Source: Fimbriimonadaceae bacterium
GTDB taxonomy: Bacteria; Armatimonadota; Fimbriimonadia; Fimbriimonadales; Fimbriimonadaceae
Direction of reading: 5' to 3'
Length of the DNA: 64,000 nucleotides
Assembly: GCA_022843485.1 (NCBI GenBank)
Contig: JALHNM010000001.1
Span: forward strand, 496,001 to 560,000
A program made the position numbers and the translations under genes. This document shows positions 7,965 through 16,648 of the stretch, in pieces. The notes under the pieces were generated by a model. That model did not search any database. It saw only the letters and a list, made by a program, of their open reading frames with translations, and was not told where the DNA came from. Every line of letters starts with the position of its first letter. Positions within the stretch are counted from its first letter, which is position 1.

Positions 7965-8582
7965 CTAGGGGCTCGTAGGGAGGCCGAACACGCGTGCGGC
8001 CACCTCGACTTGGCCCCGGAAGAACCGGTCGGGATCGTTGGGCTCGAGCTCGGCGAGGGCGGCCCGGACCGCCGCAGGCTGGTGGCGGGACAGCGCGGCG
8101 AACGCCTGGGAGAGCGTCGCCTCCCCGGTCTCTCCCGCCTCCCCTGCCAACCGGGCGGCCTCGTCGAAGTCCGAGGCGGCACCGTCCCAATCTTCGGCGC
8201 TCATCCGCAAGGCCCCCCGGAGCCAGTGTGCCCGGGCGAGGGCGATCGGCGGCTTTTGGAGCTCCGCGGCGAGGGCCAAGTTCAGTTCGGCGGCCAGGAG
8301 CCCGATGCGCTCATCGGCCGGGCTCGGGTGGATGCCCGGCTCGTCCCAGCCCCGCCAGGAGTTCGCGGCCAGGTTGTACGCCACCGCCTTCGCGGCCGAA
8401 CGCACCTCGGCGTCGCCCGAAAGCCCGAGTCCAAGGGTCGCGCAACCGACGGCGATGGAGCCGGTCAGGTCCTTCTCTTCGCGGTAGAGCGTGCCCATGA
8501 GCTCCGCCCCCGCTTTGACCTGCTGAAGCAGGCCCTGGGCCTCGAGCGCTCGGCCGAACCGCACGAACACAGCACTGCCCAC
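7965..8582 (-). CDS. Helical-repeat protein of unknown function
   Basis: This 205-residue soluble protein is rich in Ala, Leu and Glu and has the amphipathic helix rhythm of TPR-like repeats, for example ALARAHWLRGALRMSAEDWD followed by GAASDFDEAARLAGEAGETG. It has no signal peptide or membrane segment. The GTG at 8582 is chosen because TAGGGT lies 7 bases upstream and because a longer frame would overlap the divergent lpxK start. I do not recognise a named family. It may be a scaffold or helper protein. Confidence 0.6.
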   Translation of the reverse strand: MGSAVFVRFGRALEAQGLLQQVKAGAELMGTLYREEKDLTGSIAVGCATLGLGLSGDAEVRSAAKAVAYNLAANSWRGWDEPGIHPSPADERIGLLAAELNLALAAELQKPPIALARAHWLRGALRMSAEDWDGAASDFDEAARLAGEAGETGEATLSQAFAALSRHQPAAVRAALAELEPNDPDRFFRGQVEVAARVFGLPTSP

Positions 8583-8589
8583 GGCGGGA

Positions 8590-8595
8590 ACCCTA
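8590..8595 (-). promoter_or_regulatory. -10 box of probable leaderless promoter (helical-repeat gene)
   Basis: TAGGGT on the minus strand, seven bases before GTG 8582. It is back-to-back with the lpxK -10 at 8618. Confidence 0.4.
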
Positions 8596-8617
8596 CCCCG
8601 GTCGGCGCGCGGCGGGC

Positions 8618-8623
8618 TAGGAT
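8618..8623 (+). promoter_or_regulatory. -10 box of probable leaderless LPS-operon promoter
   Basis: TAGGAT, eight bases before the lpxK GTG at 8632. It would drive the lpxK to hldE operon. Confidence 0.45.
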
Positions 8624-8631
8624 AGCGGGGC

Positions 8632-9609
8632 GTGCGCATCGACATGGAGCAAGCCTGGGGCCCGGCCAGCCCCCTCCCGTGGCTGCTGTCCCCCTTGGCG
8701 GGGCTCTACGGGTTGGGGTGGTGGGCGTACCAAGGGGTCTACGCCGCTGGCCTCAAGCGGGCGGCCGAACCGCACCGGCCGGTGGTCGTCGTGGGCAACC
8801 TCCTCGTAGGGGGAGCGGGTAAGACGCCGACCACGCTCCACGTCGCGGAGGTCGTGGGGCGGCTCGGTCGGGGCGTGGTCATCGGGATGAGCGGGTACGG
8901 CTCGCCCCGGTCGCGGTCGGCCAGCTTGGCCCCCGACGGGCCGCTCGATCCCCGCGAGTGGGGTGACGAGCCTGCGATGGTTCGGTGGCTGGCCCCCCAG
9001 TGGCCCCTTATCGTGGGTCGAAACCGGGTGGAGGCGGCCCGGATCGCGCACGGTCTCGAAGGGGCGCCCGTGCTCGTGATGGACGACGGGTACCAGCACC
9101 TCCGGCTCAAGACGCACGTCCGAATCCTCCTCGACGTGGTCGGGGGCAACCGGTTCTGCCTGCCTGCCGGGCCCTATCGTGAACCCCGGGGCACGGGGCT
9201 CCGTCGGGCGAGCCTCGTCCTCCCGAGCGAGGGCTTCCAGCTCTTCCGCGAGCCCCTGCGGTGGCTCGGCCCCGACGGTCGGGATCTGGCCCCCCCGCCG
9301 CCCGAGGTTCAGGTGCTCTGCGCCCTCGCCCGCCCCCACCGCCTGGTCCACAGCCTCGAGGCGAGCGGCCACAAGGTCGTCGCCGGCCGCTTGCTCCCCG
9401 ACCACGACCCGCTTGCGGCTGGTAACCTTTTCTCGGGCCTCGACCCTGCGGGCCCATTGGTCGTGACAGCTAAGGACTGGGTGAAGCTCCGGGATCGGAC
9501 GGACGTCGGGAGATGGGACGTGCGTATCGTCGATTATCGCGCGGTGGTCGAGCCGGGCCCGGCGTTCGAAGCGTGGATGAGGCGCGCGTTGGACGATGTC
9601 GACCCGTAA
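8632..9609 (+). CDS. lpxK: Tetraacyldisaccharide 4'-kinase LpxK
   Basis: This inner-membrane kinase phosphorylates the disaccharide-1-phosphate to make lipid IVA. It has 325 residues with an N-terminal membrane-proximal helix (LPWLLSPLAGLYGLGWWAYQ). The P-loop is VGNLLVGGAGKTPTTLHV (GGAGKT at 60-65) and the family motif DDGYQHLRLK is at 151-160. The start is GTG 8632; an ATG at 8644 is possible but lies far from the -10. It is the first gene of an LPS operon, and its 3' end overlaps the acyltransferase start by 14 bases. Confidence 0.95.
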   Translation: MRIDMEQAWGPASPLPWLLSPLAGLYGLGWWAYQGVYAAGLKRAAEPHRPVVVVGNLLVGGAGKTPTTLHVAEVVGRLGRGVVIGMSGYGSPRSRSASLAPDGPLDPREWGDEPAMVRWLAPQWPLIVGRNRVEAARIAHGLEGAPVLVMDDGYQHLRLKTHVRILLDVVGGNRFCLPAGPYREPRGTGLRRASLVLPSEGFQLFREPLRWLGPDGRDLAPPPPEVQVLCALARPHRLVHSLEASGHKVVAGRLLPDHDPLAAGNLFSGLDPAGPLVVTAKDWVKLRDRTDVGRWDVRIVDYRAVVEPGPAFEAWMRRALDDVDP

Positions 9610-10489
9610 GCGTCTGATCGCCGCCGCCTCGGTGTTCGGGGTGCAGAACCTCCAACGCTGGCTCTCGTCCAAGTCGCCGGACGAGGTCGAGGCGGCCGGG
9701 GCCCGATTCGGGCGGCTGCTCTACCGGGTCGGACGGAAGCGTCGGGATGTGGCCTTGCGCAACCTGGCCCTCGCGCTGCCCGAGCGCGGTCCCGTCGAGC
9801 ACGAGCGGATCGCCAGGGCGTGCTTCGAACACTTCGGTCTCGTCTCCGCCGACTTCCTCGCGAGCGCGCGACTCGAGGCCCAGGAGGTCTTGAGTTCGAT
9901 CCAGGTCGAGGGGGCTCACCACGTCCATGAGGCGATGGCCGCCGGGCGTGGGGCCTTGATCGTGACCGGGCACTTTGGGAACTGGGAGCGGGCCGCGAAG
10001 TACGTCTCCTTCTCGGGTTACCCCATCAACATGGTCATCCGGGACGCGAACCAGGAGGGGGTGAACCGGCTCGTGAACCAGTTGCGCGAGCACTCGGGGG
10101 CCAAGGTCATCCCCCGGGGTAACGCCGCGCGGCCGATCCTCGAGAGGCTCCGGAAGAACGAGACCGTCGCGATCCTGGTCGATCAGAACGCGGAGGACGC
10201 CTTCCTGCCGTTCTTCGGGCACCTAGCGGGGACCAACCTCGGCGCGGGGGTCCTGCACGAGCGCACCGGCTCGCCGGTCCTCCCCTGCTACTGCGTGCGG
10301 GTCGGGCCCCAGCGCTATCGAGTCTTCATCGACGACCCGATCGTGCCGGACCCGGGCTACCCGGTGAAGGGCGAGGGGACGCTCAGGGCCGTCAACCGGT
10401 TCCTTGAGAAGGCGATCCGGGAGTACCCGGAGCAGTGGCTCTGGTTCCACGACCGCTGGCGGAACGCCCGCGAGGCGGGGCTCCTGTGA
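9596..10489 (+). CDS. Lipid A biosynthesis late acyltransferase (LpxL/HtrB-like)
   Basis: This 297-residue membrane-associated acyltransferase adds secondary acyl chains to lipid A. The catalytic H-x4-E is in GHFGNWERAAKY (H126, E131). VDQNAEDAFLPFFG and GTNLGAGVLHERTGSPVLPC match the conserved core of the family. The order lpxK then lpxL fits consecutive steps of lipid A maturation. The stop TGA overlaps the next gene's GTG start. Which acyl position it serves cannot be told from sequence. Confidence 0.9.
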   Translation: MSTRKRLIAAASVFGVQNLQRWLSSKSPDEVEAAGARFGRLLYRVGRKRRDVALRNLALALPERGPVEHERIARACFEHFGLVSADFLASARLEAQEVLSSIQVEGAHHVHEAMAAGRGALIVTGHFGNWERAAKYVSFSGYPINMVIRDANQEGVNRLVNQLREHSGAKVIPRGNAARPILERLRKNETVAILVDQNAEDAFLPFFGHLAGTNLGAGVLHERTGSPVLPCYCVRVGPQRYRVFIDDPIVPDPGYPVKGEGTLRAVNRFLEKAIREYPEQWLWFHDRWRNAREAGLL

Positions 10490-11439
10490 GGCTGCTCGTC
10501 GTCCGGTTCTCGGCGATCGGGGACTGCGTCATGACCGCCTGGGCTGTGACGGCTCTTCGCCGGGCGCAGCCGGACGCTCGGATCGTCTGGGCCGTCCAGT
10601 CCCGTAGCCGGCCCGTCATCGATACCGAACGACTCGTCGATCGAGCCCACGTGTTCGAGAGGGAACGCTGGAAGTCCACCAAATGGTCAGCACAGGTGTG
10701 GAAGGAGATGATCCTTGCGTACACGGGGCTGCGGGGGGAGCGCTTCGACCATGGGTTCGACTTCCAGGGTCACTCGAAGACGGCGATGTGCTTGGCGCTT
10801 GCTGGGTGCCAGGTTCGCCACGCCGCCGTTGCGACGGACGGGTTGGCTCGCAGGCTCACCCGGCCTATGTTCGACCATCCGGTTGGCCACGATGTCGAAC
10901 GGGCGTTCGCCCTCGTCGCCTCCGTTGTCCCGTGTACGCTGCCGGAACGCCCCGAGATGCCGAGCGTGGACGAGGCGGCAAGAAGGTTTCAGGCGGAGTT
11001 CGGCGGCTCGTTGGTCTCGATCCAGACCGGGGCCGGAGAGCCCGAGAAGCGGTACCCGCAGGAGCGCTGGGAGGAGGTCGCCCGGTCGCTAGCCGGACAA
11101 GGCTACCGGGTGGTGGCGCTAGGCGGTCCGGGGGATCCTCGGCTTGCCGCCCCGGCGGTCGTCGATCTCGTCGGGAAGACCGACTTGCGGGGGGCGATGG
11201 CGGTCGTCGCCGCGAGCCGGTTGCACCTAGCGGCTGACACCGGGACCGGGCACATCGCCGCCGCCCTCGGTGTCCCGGTCGTCAGCGTCTTCGGCAAGAA
11301 CGCACCGGAGCGCTACCGTCCCTACTCACCCCTCGCCCGGGTGCTCTGGCGGGATCGGGATCCGGCGGCTGTGCGGTCGGACGAGGTCGTATCGGCGTCG
11401 CTCGAGCTTCTGAAGGAGGCCCGTGCGCTTCCTCATTAG
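10486..11439 (+). CDS. GT9 heptosyltransferase, first of two
   Basis: This 317-residue GT-B enzyme is of the ADP-heptose:LPS heptosyltransferase family. The N-terminal RLLVVRFSAIGDCVMTAWAV and GFDFQGHSKTAMCLAL mark the acceptor domain. The C-terminal SLVSIQTGAGEPEKRYPQER and HLAADTGTGHIAAALGVPVV mark the nucleotide-sugar site. The start is GTG 10486, overlapping the upstream TGA. With the neighbouring GT9 and the heptose adenylyltransferase it should add inner-core heptose to lipid A on the cytoplasmic face. Confidence 0.88.
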   Translation: MRLLVVRFSAIGDCVMTAWAVTALRRAQPDARIVWAVQSRSRPVIDTERLVDRAHVFERERWKSTKWSAQVWKEMILAYTGLRGERFDHGFDFQGHSKTAMCLALAGCQVRHAAVATDGLARRLTRPMFDHPVGHDVERAFALVASVVPCTLPERPEMPSVDEAARRFQAEFGGSLVSIQTGAGEPEKRYPQERWEEVARSLAGQGYRVVALGGPGDPRLAAPAVVDLVGKTDLRGAMAVVAASRLHLAADTGTGHIAAALGVPVVSVFGKNAPERYRPYSPLARVLWRDRDPAAVRSDEVVSASLELLKEARALPH

Positions 11440-12364
11440 TCGCCTCTCGGCCCTGGGCGACGTCGTCTGCTCGCTCCCGGCGGCGGCGGCGCTCAAGGCC
11501 GGGCATCCCGGCTGCGAAGTCGTCTGGGTATGCGACCGCCGGTTCGCCGCGATCCCCCGACTGTGCTCGGCGGTCGACCGGGTCGTCGTCGGCCCGTTGC
11601 GGTGGGCCAAGCCGGGGGAGATCGCCCAGGAGCTGGGGCGGTTCGACGCGGCTCTCGACCTCCAGGGCCTCCTGAAGTCCGCAGTCGTCGTCGGACTGAG
11701 CCAAGCCCGAGCCAAGCTCGCCTACCATTGGCAACGGGAGGGCTCCCGCCTCTTCGCTGCACCGGTCCAACCGGACCCCACGTCCAACCATGTGGTCGAT
11801 CAATATGTCGATGTGGCTCGCGCCGCCGGGGGCGTCATGGATCGGGCCGACTTCGCCCTCCGGCCCGACGAGGAGTCGCTCGCGTCGGTCGAGGACACGC
11901 TTCGAACCGAGGGCCACGACGGTCGCCCGCTCGTGGTCCTCAACGCCGGTGCTGGCTGGGCAACGAAGCGGTGGCCCCCGAGGGCCTTCGCCGAGTTGGC
12001 TCGCCGGGTTACAGAAGCAGGGTGGGCGGTCGCCTTCATGGGGGGGCCAGGGGATCGTGAGACGTTCGCCGAGGTTCAGGCCCACAACCCCGGCCAGGTG
12101 CTCGACCTCGTCGGCCGCACCTCGATCCCTGAGCTCGTCGCCTTGCTCTCGTTGGCCCAGGTCCACGTCGCGGGCGACACCGGCAGTGCCCATATCGCGG
12201 CTGCCCTCGGCCGTCCATGCGTCGGCCTCTACACCCTCACCCGGCCTGAACGGTCCTGCCCCTATGGTCAGTTCGACCGCTGCCTAACAGGCCCTCCGGA
12301 CTCGATCCCCGTCGAGGCGGTGTTCGGCAAAGTCGAAGAGGCGCTGAAAGAGGCCGGAACATGA
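11423..12364 (+). CDS. GT9 heptosyltransferase, second of two
   Basis: This 313-residue paralogue of the preceding gene has RFLISRLSALGDVVCSLPAA at the N-terminus, LDLQGLLKSAVVVGLS in the middle, VVLNAGAGWATKRWPPRAFA, and HVAGDTGSAHIAAALGRPCV with the conserved D of family 9. The GTG start at 11423 lies inside the previous gene and is served by GAAGGAGG ending four bases upstream. Two adjacent GT9 enzymes suggest successive HepI- and HepII-like transfers. Exact acceptors are inferred. Confidence 0.88.
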   Translation: MRFLISRLSALGDVVCSLPAAAALKAGHPGCEVVWVCDRRFAAIPRLCSAVDRVVVGPLRWAKPGEIAQELGRFDAALDLQGLLKSAVVVGLSQARAKLAYHWQREGSRLFAAPVQPDPTSNHVVDQYVDVARAAGGVMDRADFALRPDEESLASVEDTLRTEGHDGRPLVVLNAGAGWATKRWPPRAFAELARRVTEAGWAVAFMGGPGDRETFAEVQAHNPGQVLDLVGRTSIPELVALLSLAQVHVAGDTGSAHIAAALGRPCVGLYTLTRPERSCPYGQFDRCLTGPPDSIPVEAVFGKVEEALKEAGT

Positions 12365-12828
12365 GCCTCACCTCGCTCGCCGACCTGCTCGAGTGGCGCC
12401 AGGGCCGCCGGGTCGCGTTCACAAACGGGGTGTTCGACGTTCTCCACGCCGGCCACGTCACCTACCTTGCCCAAGCCCGTTCGTTCGGCGACGTCCTCGT
12501 CGTGGGCCTCAACACCGATGAGAGCGTCCGCCGTCTAGGCAAGGCCCCTAACCGTCCGGTGAACACCCTTGACGATCGGGCCACCGTCTTGGCGGCGCTC
12601 CGAGTCGTCGACCGGGTCGTCGCCTTCGACGAGGACACCCCTGAGCGGCTCATCGAAGCCCTTCGCCCGGAGGTGCACGTCAAGGGTGGCGACTACACCG
12701 AGGCCGACCTTCCGGAGGCACGGATCGTCCGGGCCTACGGGGGTGACGTCCGCATCGTGCCGCTGCTCGAGGGCCGCTCAACCACGGCGATCCTCGGCCG
12801 CCTCGCCGCTAGCCCCCCTGAGGGCTGA
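12361..12828 (+). CDS. D-glycero-beta-D-manno-heptose 1-phosphate adenylyltransferase
   Basis: This 155-residue cytidylyltransferase-fold enzyme is equivalent to the C-terminal domain of HldE. It makes ADP-heptose, the donor for the two upstream GT9 enzymes. Signature: AFTNGVFDVLHAGHVTYLAQ, followed by VGLNTDESVRRLGK, RATVLAALRVVD and the late EGRSTTAIL. The kinase half of HldE is absent here and must be encoded elsewhere. ATG 12361 overlaps the upstream TGA (ATGA). The last 20 bases overlap the convergent gene. Confidence 0.93.
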   Translation: MSLTSLADLLEWRQGRRVAFTNGVFDVLHAGHVTYLAQARSFGDVLVVGLNTDESVRRLGKAPNRPVNTLDDRATVLAALRVVDRVVAFDEDTPERLIEALRPEVHVKGGDYTEADLPEARIVRAYGGDVRIVPLLEGRSTTAILGRLAASPPEG

Positions 12829-14338
12829 ACGACGGGCGGGAGAAGTCACCGTCGAGTGACAATGGCTTCGGAGGTGCTCCGTCGAGCGTTCCGACGGCCA
12901 GGGCCCGTCGCCCGTCCGGGGCGCGCAGCGTGAAGACGAGCCGCTGGCTGTCGGGGCTCCAAGAAGGGTCCCCCACGCCGCCGCCCGTGACCTGGCGCAC
13001 GCCCTCTCGCGAATCGGGGGCGATCGGGAAGACGATCAGCCCGGTCGACTCGAACACCCCTTCCCGCGTCACGGTCCCGATCACCACCGCGAGGCGCGCC
13101 CCGTCCGGCGAGACCGTCGGTTGGGCGAACCCGAACTCGCGATCGGGGTGGGTGAATTGCGGCTTGGCGTCTGGGCGCAGTGGCCCGAGGAAGAACCCAC
13201 GGTTCCGAGCGTGGGCGATGATGAAGGGCTGCTGACCGGGCGGGATGAGGAAGACCCCGCTCGAGACCGGTGGGGTCGGCACTCCGTCTTTGAGGAACTC
13301 GGCGGGGACGTCGGCCGGGTCGAGGAACTGGTACCCGAGGAGCGACACCGCGACAAGCCCGTTTGGCCCGACGTCGAACTCCACCTTGCCCCCCGCCATG
13401 AGGGGCCGGGGTCGGCCTTGGTTCACCTTTTGGTTAAGCGGGTTGACGACGAAGACCTCGCCTTCCTCACGTCGCATCACGGCGTAGATCAGGTCGTGGG
13501 ACGGCGCCCACCGGGCCACGACGAACGTCTCCCCAATCTGGCGATAGAGCGCGTCCATCTGCCCGACGGCGCCCCCGGAGTCCTCGCCCTGCACCACCGT
13601 TCGTCCAACGGCTGGCGGCAGCACCTGGCGGAAGCTCGCGTCCCGTTGGTCGTACTCGTAGACCAAGCCGCCCATTGTGACAAGCGCGGTCGGGCCGTTC
13701 TCGCCCTCCCTCGCGTTGCGGTAGTTGAGCGAGGCCTTCCCCCGCGAGTCGCCGCTCCTGCGCCCCACGGAGCCGTCGCCCGGGTCCCACCGGAACACGT
13801 CGTACGCCGTTCCGTCCCGGTTGCTCAGTACGAGCACCCGGTTGCCATCGGGCCTCCAGACGGCCTCCCGGTCGTCGTGGGCCCCCTTGCCGTCGGTCGG
13901 TTCCACGATCGTGCCGTCAGGCTTCACGGCCACGACCTTGCCGCCGTTCGGCGCCGAGCGTATCGCGGCGACCCACCCCTGCGTATCGACCTTTGACTCC
14001 CCGCCCGGATCCTTGAGCGCCTCTTGGAACCATTGGAACCCGAAGATCAGGGCGGCGATGCCGATCAGGCCCCCCGCCAGACGCAGGCCAAGCGCCCGGT
14101 GCGTGAGCGGCTCCTTTCCGGTGGCGACCGGCGTGGGGATCTCCGTCGTCGCCGGCTTGGCGTTGCGCAGGCAGACCTCCAGAGCCTCGTCCAGCTCCTT
14201 CCGCTTCTGCGGGTACGTCACGTCCGAGGTGCGGGTGTCCTCGAGTTCAAAGAGCAGCGACCGGTAAGCCCGGCGCACGGCCCGTTCCGTCGCCCCCTCG
14301 CCCAGACCGAGCCGCGCGAACGCTTGCTTCTTGTCCAT
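12809..14338 (-). CDS. Membrane-anchored beta-propeller protein with degenerate J-like N-terminus
   Basis: The protein has 509 residues. Residues 1-60 read like a J domain (AFARLGLGEGATERAVRRAY, later ELDEALEVCL), but the HPD tripeptide expected between the helices is missing. One transmembrane helix follows near residue 90 (LAGGLIGIAALIFGFQWF). The remaining ~400 residues form TolB/WD40-like blades (FAQPTVSPDGARLAVVIG, DPSWSPDSQRLVFTLRAPDG). The architecture suggests a cytoplasmic J-like head and an extracytoplasmic propeller. Function is unknown. TATAGT lies 11 bases before the ATG. Confidence 0.7.
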   Translation of the reverse strand: MDKKQAFARLGLGEGATERAVRRAYRSLLFELEDTRTSDVTYPQKRKELDEALEVCLRNAKPATTEIPTPVATGKEPLTHRALGLRLAGGLIGIAALIFGFQWFQEALKDPGGESKVDTQGWVAAIRSAPNGGKVVAVKPDGTIVEPTDGKGAHDDREAVWRPDGNRVLVLSNRDGTAYDVFRWDPGDGSVGRRSGDSRGKASLNYRNAREGENGPTALVTMGGLVYEYDQRDASFRQVLPPAVGRTVVQGEDSGGAVGQMDALYRQIGETFVVARWAPSHDLIYAVMRREEGEVFVVNPLNQKVNQGRPRPLMAGGKVEFDVGPNGLVAVSLLGYQFLDPADVPAEFLKDGVPTPPVSSGVFLIPPGQQPFIIAHARNRGFFLGPLRPDAKPQFTHPDREFGFAQPTVSPDGARLAVVIGTVTREGVFESTGLIVFPIAPDSREGVRQVTGGGVGDPSWSPDSQRLVFTLRAPDGRRALAVGTLDGAPPKPLSLDGDFSRPSFSPQGG

Positions 14339-14350
14339 CCTGGAACCTAA

Positions 14351-15268
14351 CTATACGACCAAACGGTCGCCGACCGAGATCCGTGCCCCGTTCGCGAACG
14401 CCGGGCCTGACATTTTTCGCTTGCCGGTCGGCTGGACCTCGAGCAAGTTGATCGACCCCTCGGCGAACCCGACGACCAGCTCGTGCTTGACGTAGGCGAC
14501 GACGCCGAGCCCTGGGCTCACACCGGGCATGAGCCGCGCCCGGGTCACGCGGAGGGTGCCCTTGGTCGTCTCGGCGAACGCCCCTGGGTTCGGGGTGAAC
14601 GCACGGAACCGGTTGTAGGCCTCCTCGGCCTTCATGGTCGGGTGGAGTCGCGCCTCGTCCTTCTTGACCTTCGGCGCGTGGGTGGCAAGCTCGGGGTCTT
14701 GCGGGGTCCTCGGGGTGTCCCCGGCGGAGATCAACGGGAGCCAGCCCTGGGCGAGCCTGGCAGCGATCTCGGCCAGCCGGGCCGTGAGGTCTCCGGCCGT
14801 GTCGTCTGGGCTGATCGAGACGAGCTCGGTCGCGATCACGTCGCCGGTGTCCATCCCCTCGTCCATCTGCATCAGACTGACGCCGGTGAAGGTGTCCCCG
14901 GCCTGGATCGACCGCTGAATCGGGGCCGCTCCCCGGTATCGGGGAAGGATCGACCCGTGGAGGTTGACGCTCCCTCGTTTCGCCGCTTCGAGCAGCGCCT
15001 TCGGGAGGATCTGCCCGTAGGCCGCCACCAAGTTGACGTCCGCCTCCAGGGCCCGGATCTCGTCGATGAACTCGGGGGCGCGACACCGTTCGGGCGTCGC
15101 GACGGGCAGACCCAGCCGGAGGGCTGCCTCCTTCACCGGCGAAGGTCGGAGCGAGAGCCCCCGCCCCGTGGGGCGGTCGGGTTGGGAGACGACGAGCACG
15201 ACGTCCGAGGCTACTGCCTCGAGCGCAGGGACCGCGAACTCCGCCGTCCCAAAGTAAACGACTCGCAT
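14351..15268 (-). CDS. fmt: Methionyl-tRNA formyltransferase
   Basis: This 305-residue enzyme formylates initiator Met-tRNA using 10-formyl-THF. N-terminal MRVVYFGTAEFAVPALEAVA, the catalytic VNLHGSILPRYRGAAPIQRS (Asn, His) and GDTFTGVSLMQMDEGMDTGD with the catalytic Asp are all present, with a C-terminal OB-like tRNA-binding domain. It directly follows def with a one-base overlap, the common bacterial def-fmt arrangement. Confidence 0.97.
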   Translation of the reverse strand: MRVVYFGTAEFAVPALEAVASDVVLVVSQPDRPTGRGLSLRPSPVKEAALRLGLPVATPERCRAPEFIDEIRALEADVNLVAAYGQILPKALLEAAKRGSVNLHGSILPRYRGAAPIQRSIQAGDTFTGVSLMQMDEGMDTGDVIATELVSISPDDTAGDLTARLAEIAARLAQGWLPLISAGDTPRTPQDPELATHAPKVKKDEARLHPTMKAEEAYNRFRAFTPNPGAFAETTKGTLRVTRARLMPGVSPGLGVVAYVKHELVVGFAEGSINLLEVQPTGKRKMSGPAFANGARISVGDRLVV

Positions 15269-15795
15269 CAGTCCTCGTCCTCCGCGTAGGGGTCGAACCA
15301 GTGGAGCGTCGCCACATCGACCTTGTCGATAAAGAGCACGCCGTCGAGGTGGTCGATCTCGTGCTGGACGACCCGTGCCGCCATGCCCTCGAGTTCGTAG
15401 AGCGTCTCCCGGCCTCGCTTGTCCAATGCCTTCACCTCGATCGACTCGAACCGCTCGACGTCCCCGTAGAGTCCTGGAATGCTCAGGCAGCCCTCCTCGC
15501 CCACCACCGATCCCTCGGCCGACACGATCTCCGGGTTGATCATCACGATCGGCCTGCCCTCCGGCGCGACGACGACGAGGCGCTCCAGCACTCCGACCTG
15601 GGGTGCGGCGAGTCCGACCCCACGGGCCCGGCGCATGACTCGCTGCATGTTCTCTGCCAGGGCGAGGTGGGACTTGCCGATCCGCTCGATCGGCGCCGCC
15701 TTTTGACGCAAGACCTCAGCCGGGATCTTGACCACCGGGTGCTCGTCGTCGAAGACGTACAGGTGCTTGAACTCATCGGGGACGACGATCGTCAT
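15268..15795 (-). CDS. def: Peptide deformylase
   Basis: This 175-residue metallo-hydrolase removes the formyl group from nascent proteins. All three motifs are present: GVGLAAPQ (59-66), EGCLS with ligand C103, and QHEIDH with ligands H145 and H149 and catalytic E146. It is the first gene of def-fmt. A TATAAT box lies 12 bases before the ATG, giving a leader of only a few bases. Confidence 0.97.
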   Translation of the reverse strand: MTIVVPDEFKHLYVFDDEHPVVKIPAEVLRQKAAPIERIGKSHLALAENMQRVMRRARGVGLAAPQVGVLERLVVVAPEGRPIVMINPEIVSAEGSVVGEEGCLSIPGLYGDVERFESIEVKALDKRGRETLYELEGMAARVVQHEIDHLDGVLFIDKVDVATLHWFDPYAEDED

Positions 15796-15829
15796 ACCGC
15801 GCGGCCCATTATATCGAATAGATTGACGG

Positions 15830-16648
15830 TCACGGCGGGGCGGGCCGGAACACGGCGGCCCGAGGCTGGCCGCTCAAGTCCGGCCGCACCTCGTCCACGG
15901 CCCACTGTTGAGCCCCAAAGGTAGCGAGGACCTGGTCCACCATCCCGTCCCCGACTTCCACGATCAGGCGACCCCACGGCATCAGGACCGCCGCTGCCGT
16001 CTGCGCGAGCCGTTCGTAGACTTCCATGCCCGTCGGCCCGGAGTAGAGGGCGAGACCCGGTTCGTGGCCAGCGACCTCGGGCGCAAGGGGCGTGCCCTCG
16101 GCAATGTACGGGGGGTTCGAGACGATGACCCCGAACCGCTGGTCCGCGAACGCTTCGGTGAGGTCGGACCGCCGGAAGAACACGACGGCGGCGTGCCGCC
16201 TTGCGTTCTCTCTGGCCACCCGAAGCGCACCGGCCGAGACGTCGCACCCGGCGACGAACCAGTTCGGCCGCTCGAGCTTTATCGTCACCGCGAGGCACCC
16301 CGACCCCGTCCCGACGTCGAGCACCCGGGCCCCCAAACCGTCCAGCGCCGCCTCGACCAGGGTCTCGGTCTCCTGCCGAGGGATGAGGACGTCTGGCGTG
16401 ACCCGGAACGTGCGGCCGTAGAACTCCCGTTCTCCAACGATGTAGGCGAGGGGCTCCCGGCTCTCCCGCCGGGCGAGCAAGCCCTCCAGGCCTTCGGGGA
16501 CCGGGCTCTCGGGATGGGCCAGGACCCAACTCCGTTCCTGTCCAAGGGCGTGGGCCGCCAAGACCTGGGCCTCAAGCCGTCCCTCGTCGATACCGGCCGC
16601 GGCCAGTCGCGCCTCGGCAGCCCGGAGCCACTCCCCCAGGGTCGTCAT
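15830..16648 (-). CDS. prmC: Release factor glutamine methyltransferase PrmC
   Basis: This 272-residue SAM-dependent methyltransferase modifies the GGQ glutamine of RF1 and RF2. It has an N-terminal helical bundle (1-75), then REFYGRTFRVTPDVLIPRQE, the SAM loop DVGTGSG (111-117) and the catalytic NPPY (178-181). ATG 16648 overlaps the stop of the upstream epimerase gene by four bases. A longer in-frame extension lies inside that gene and is not used. Confidence 0.95.
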   Translation of the reverse strand: MTTLGEWLRAAEARLAAAGIDEGRLEAQVLAAHALGQERSWVLAHPESPVPEGLEGLLARRESREPLAYIVGEREFYGRTFRVTPDVLIPRQETETLVEAALDGLGARVLDVGTGSGCLAVTIKLERPNWFVAGCDVSAGALRVARENARRHAAVVFFRRSDLTEAFADQRFGVIVSNPPYIAEGTPLAPEVAGHEPGLALYSGPTGMEVYERLAQTAAAVLMPWGRLIVEVGDGMVDQVLATFGAQQWAVDEVRPDLSGQPRAAVFRPAPP

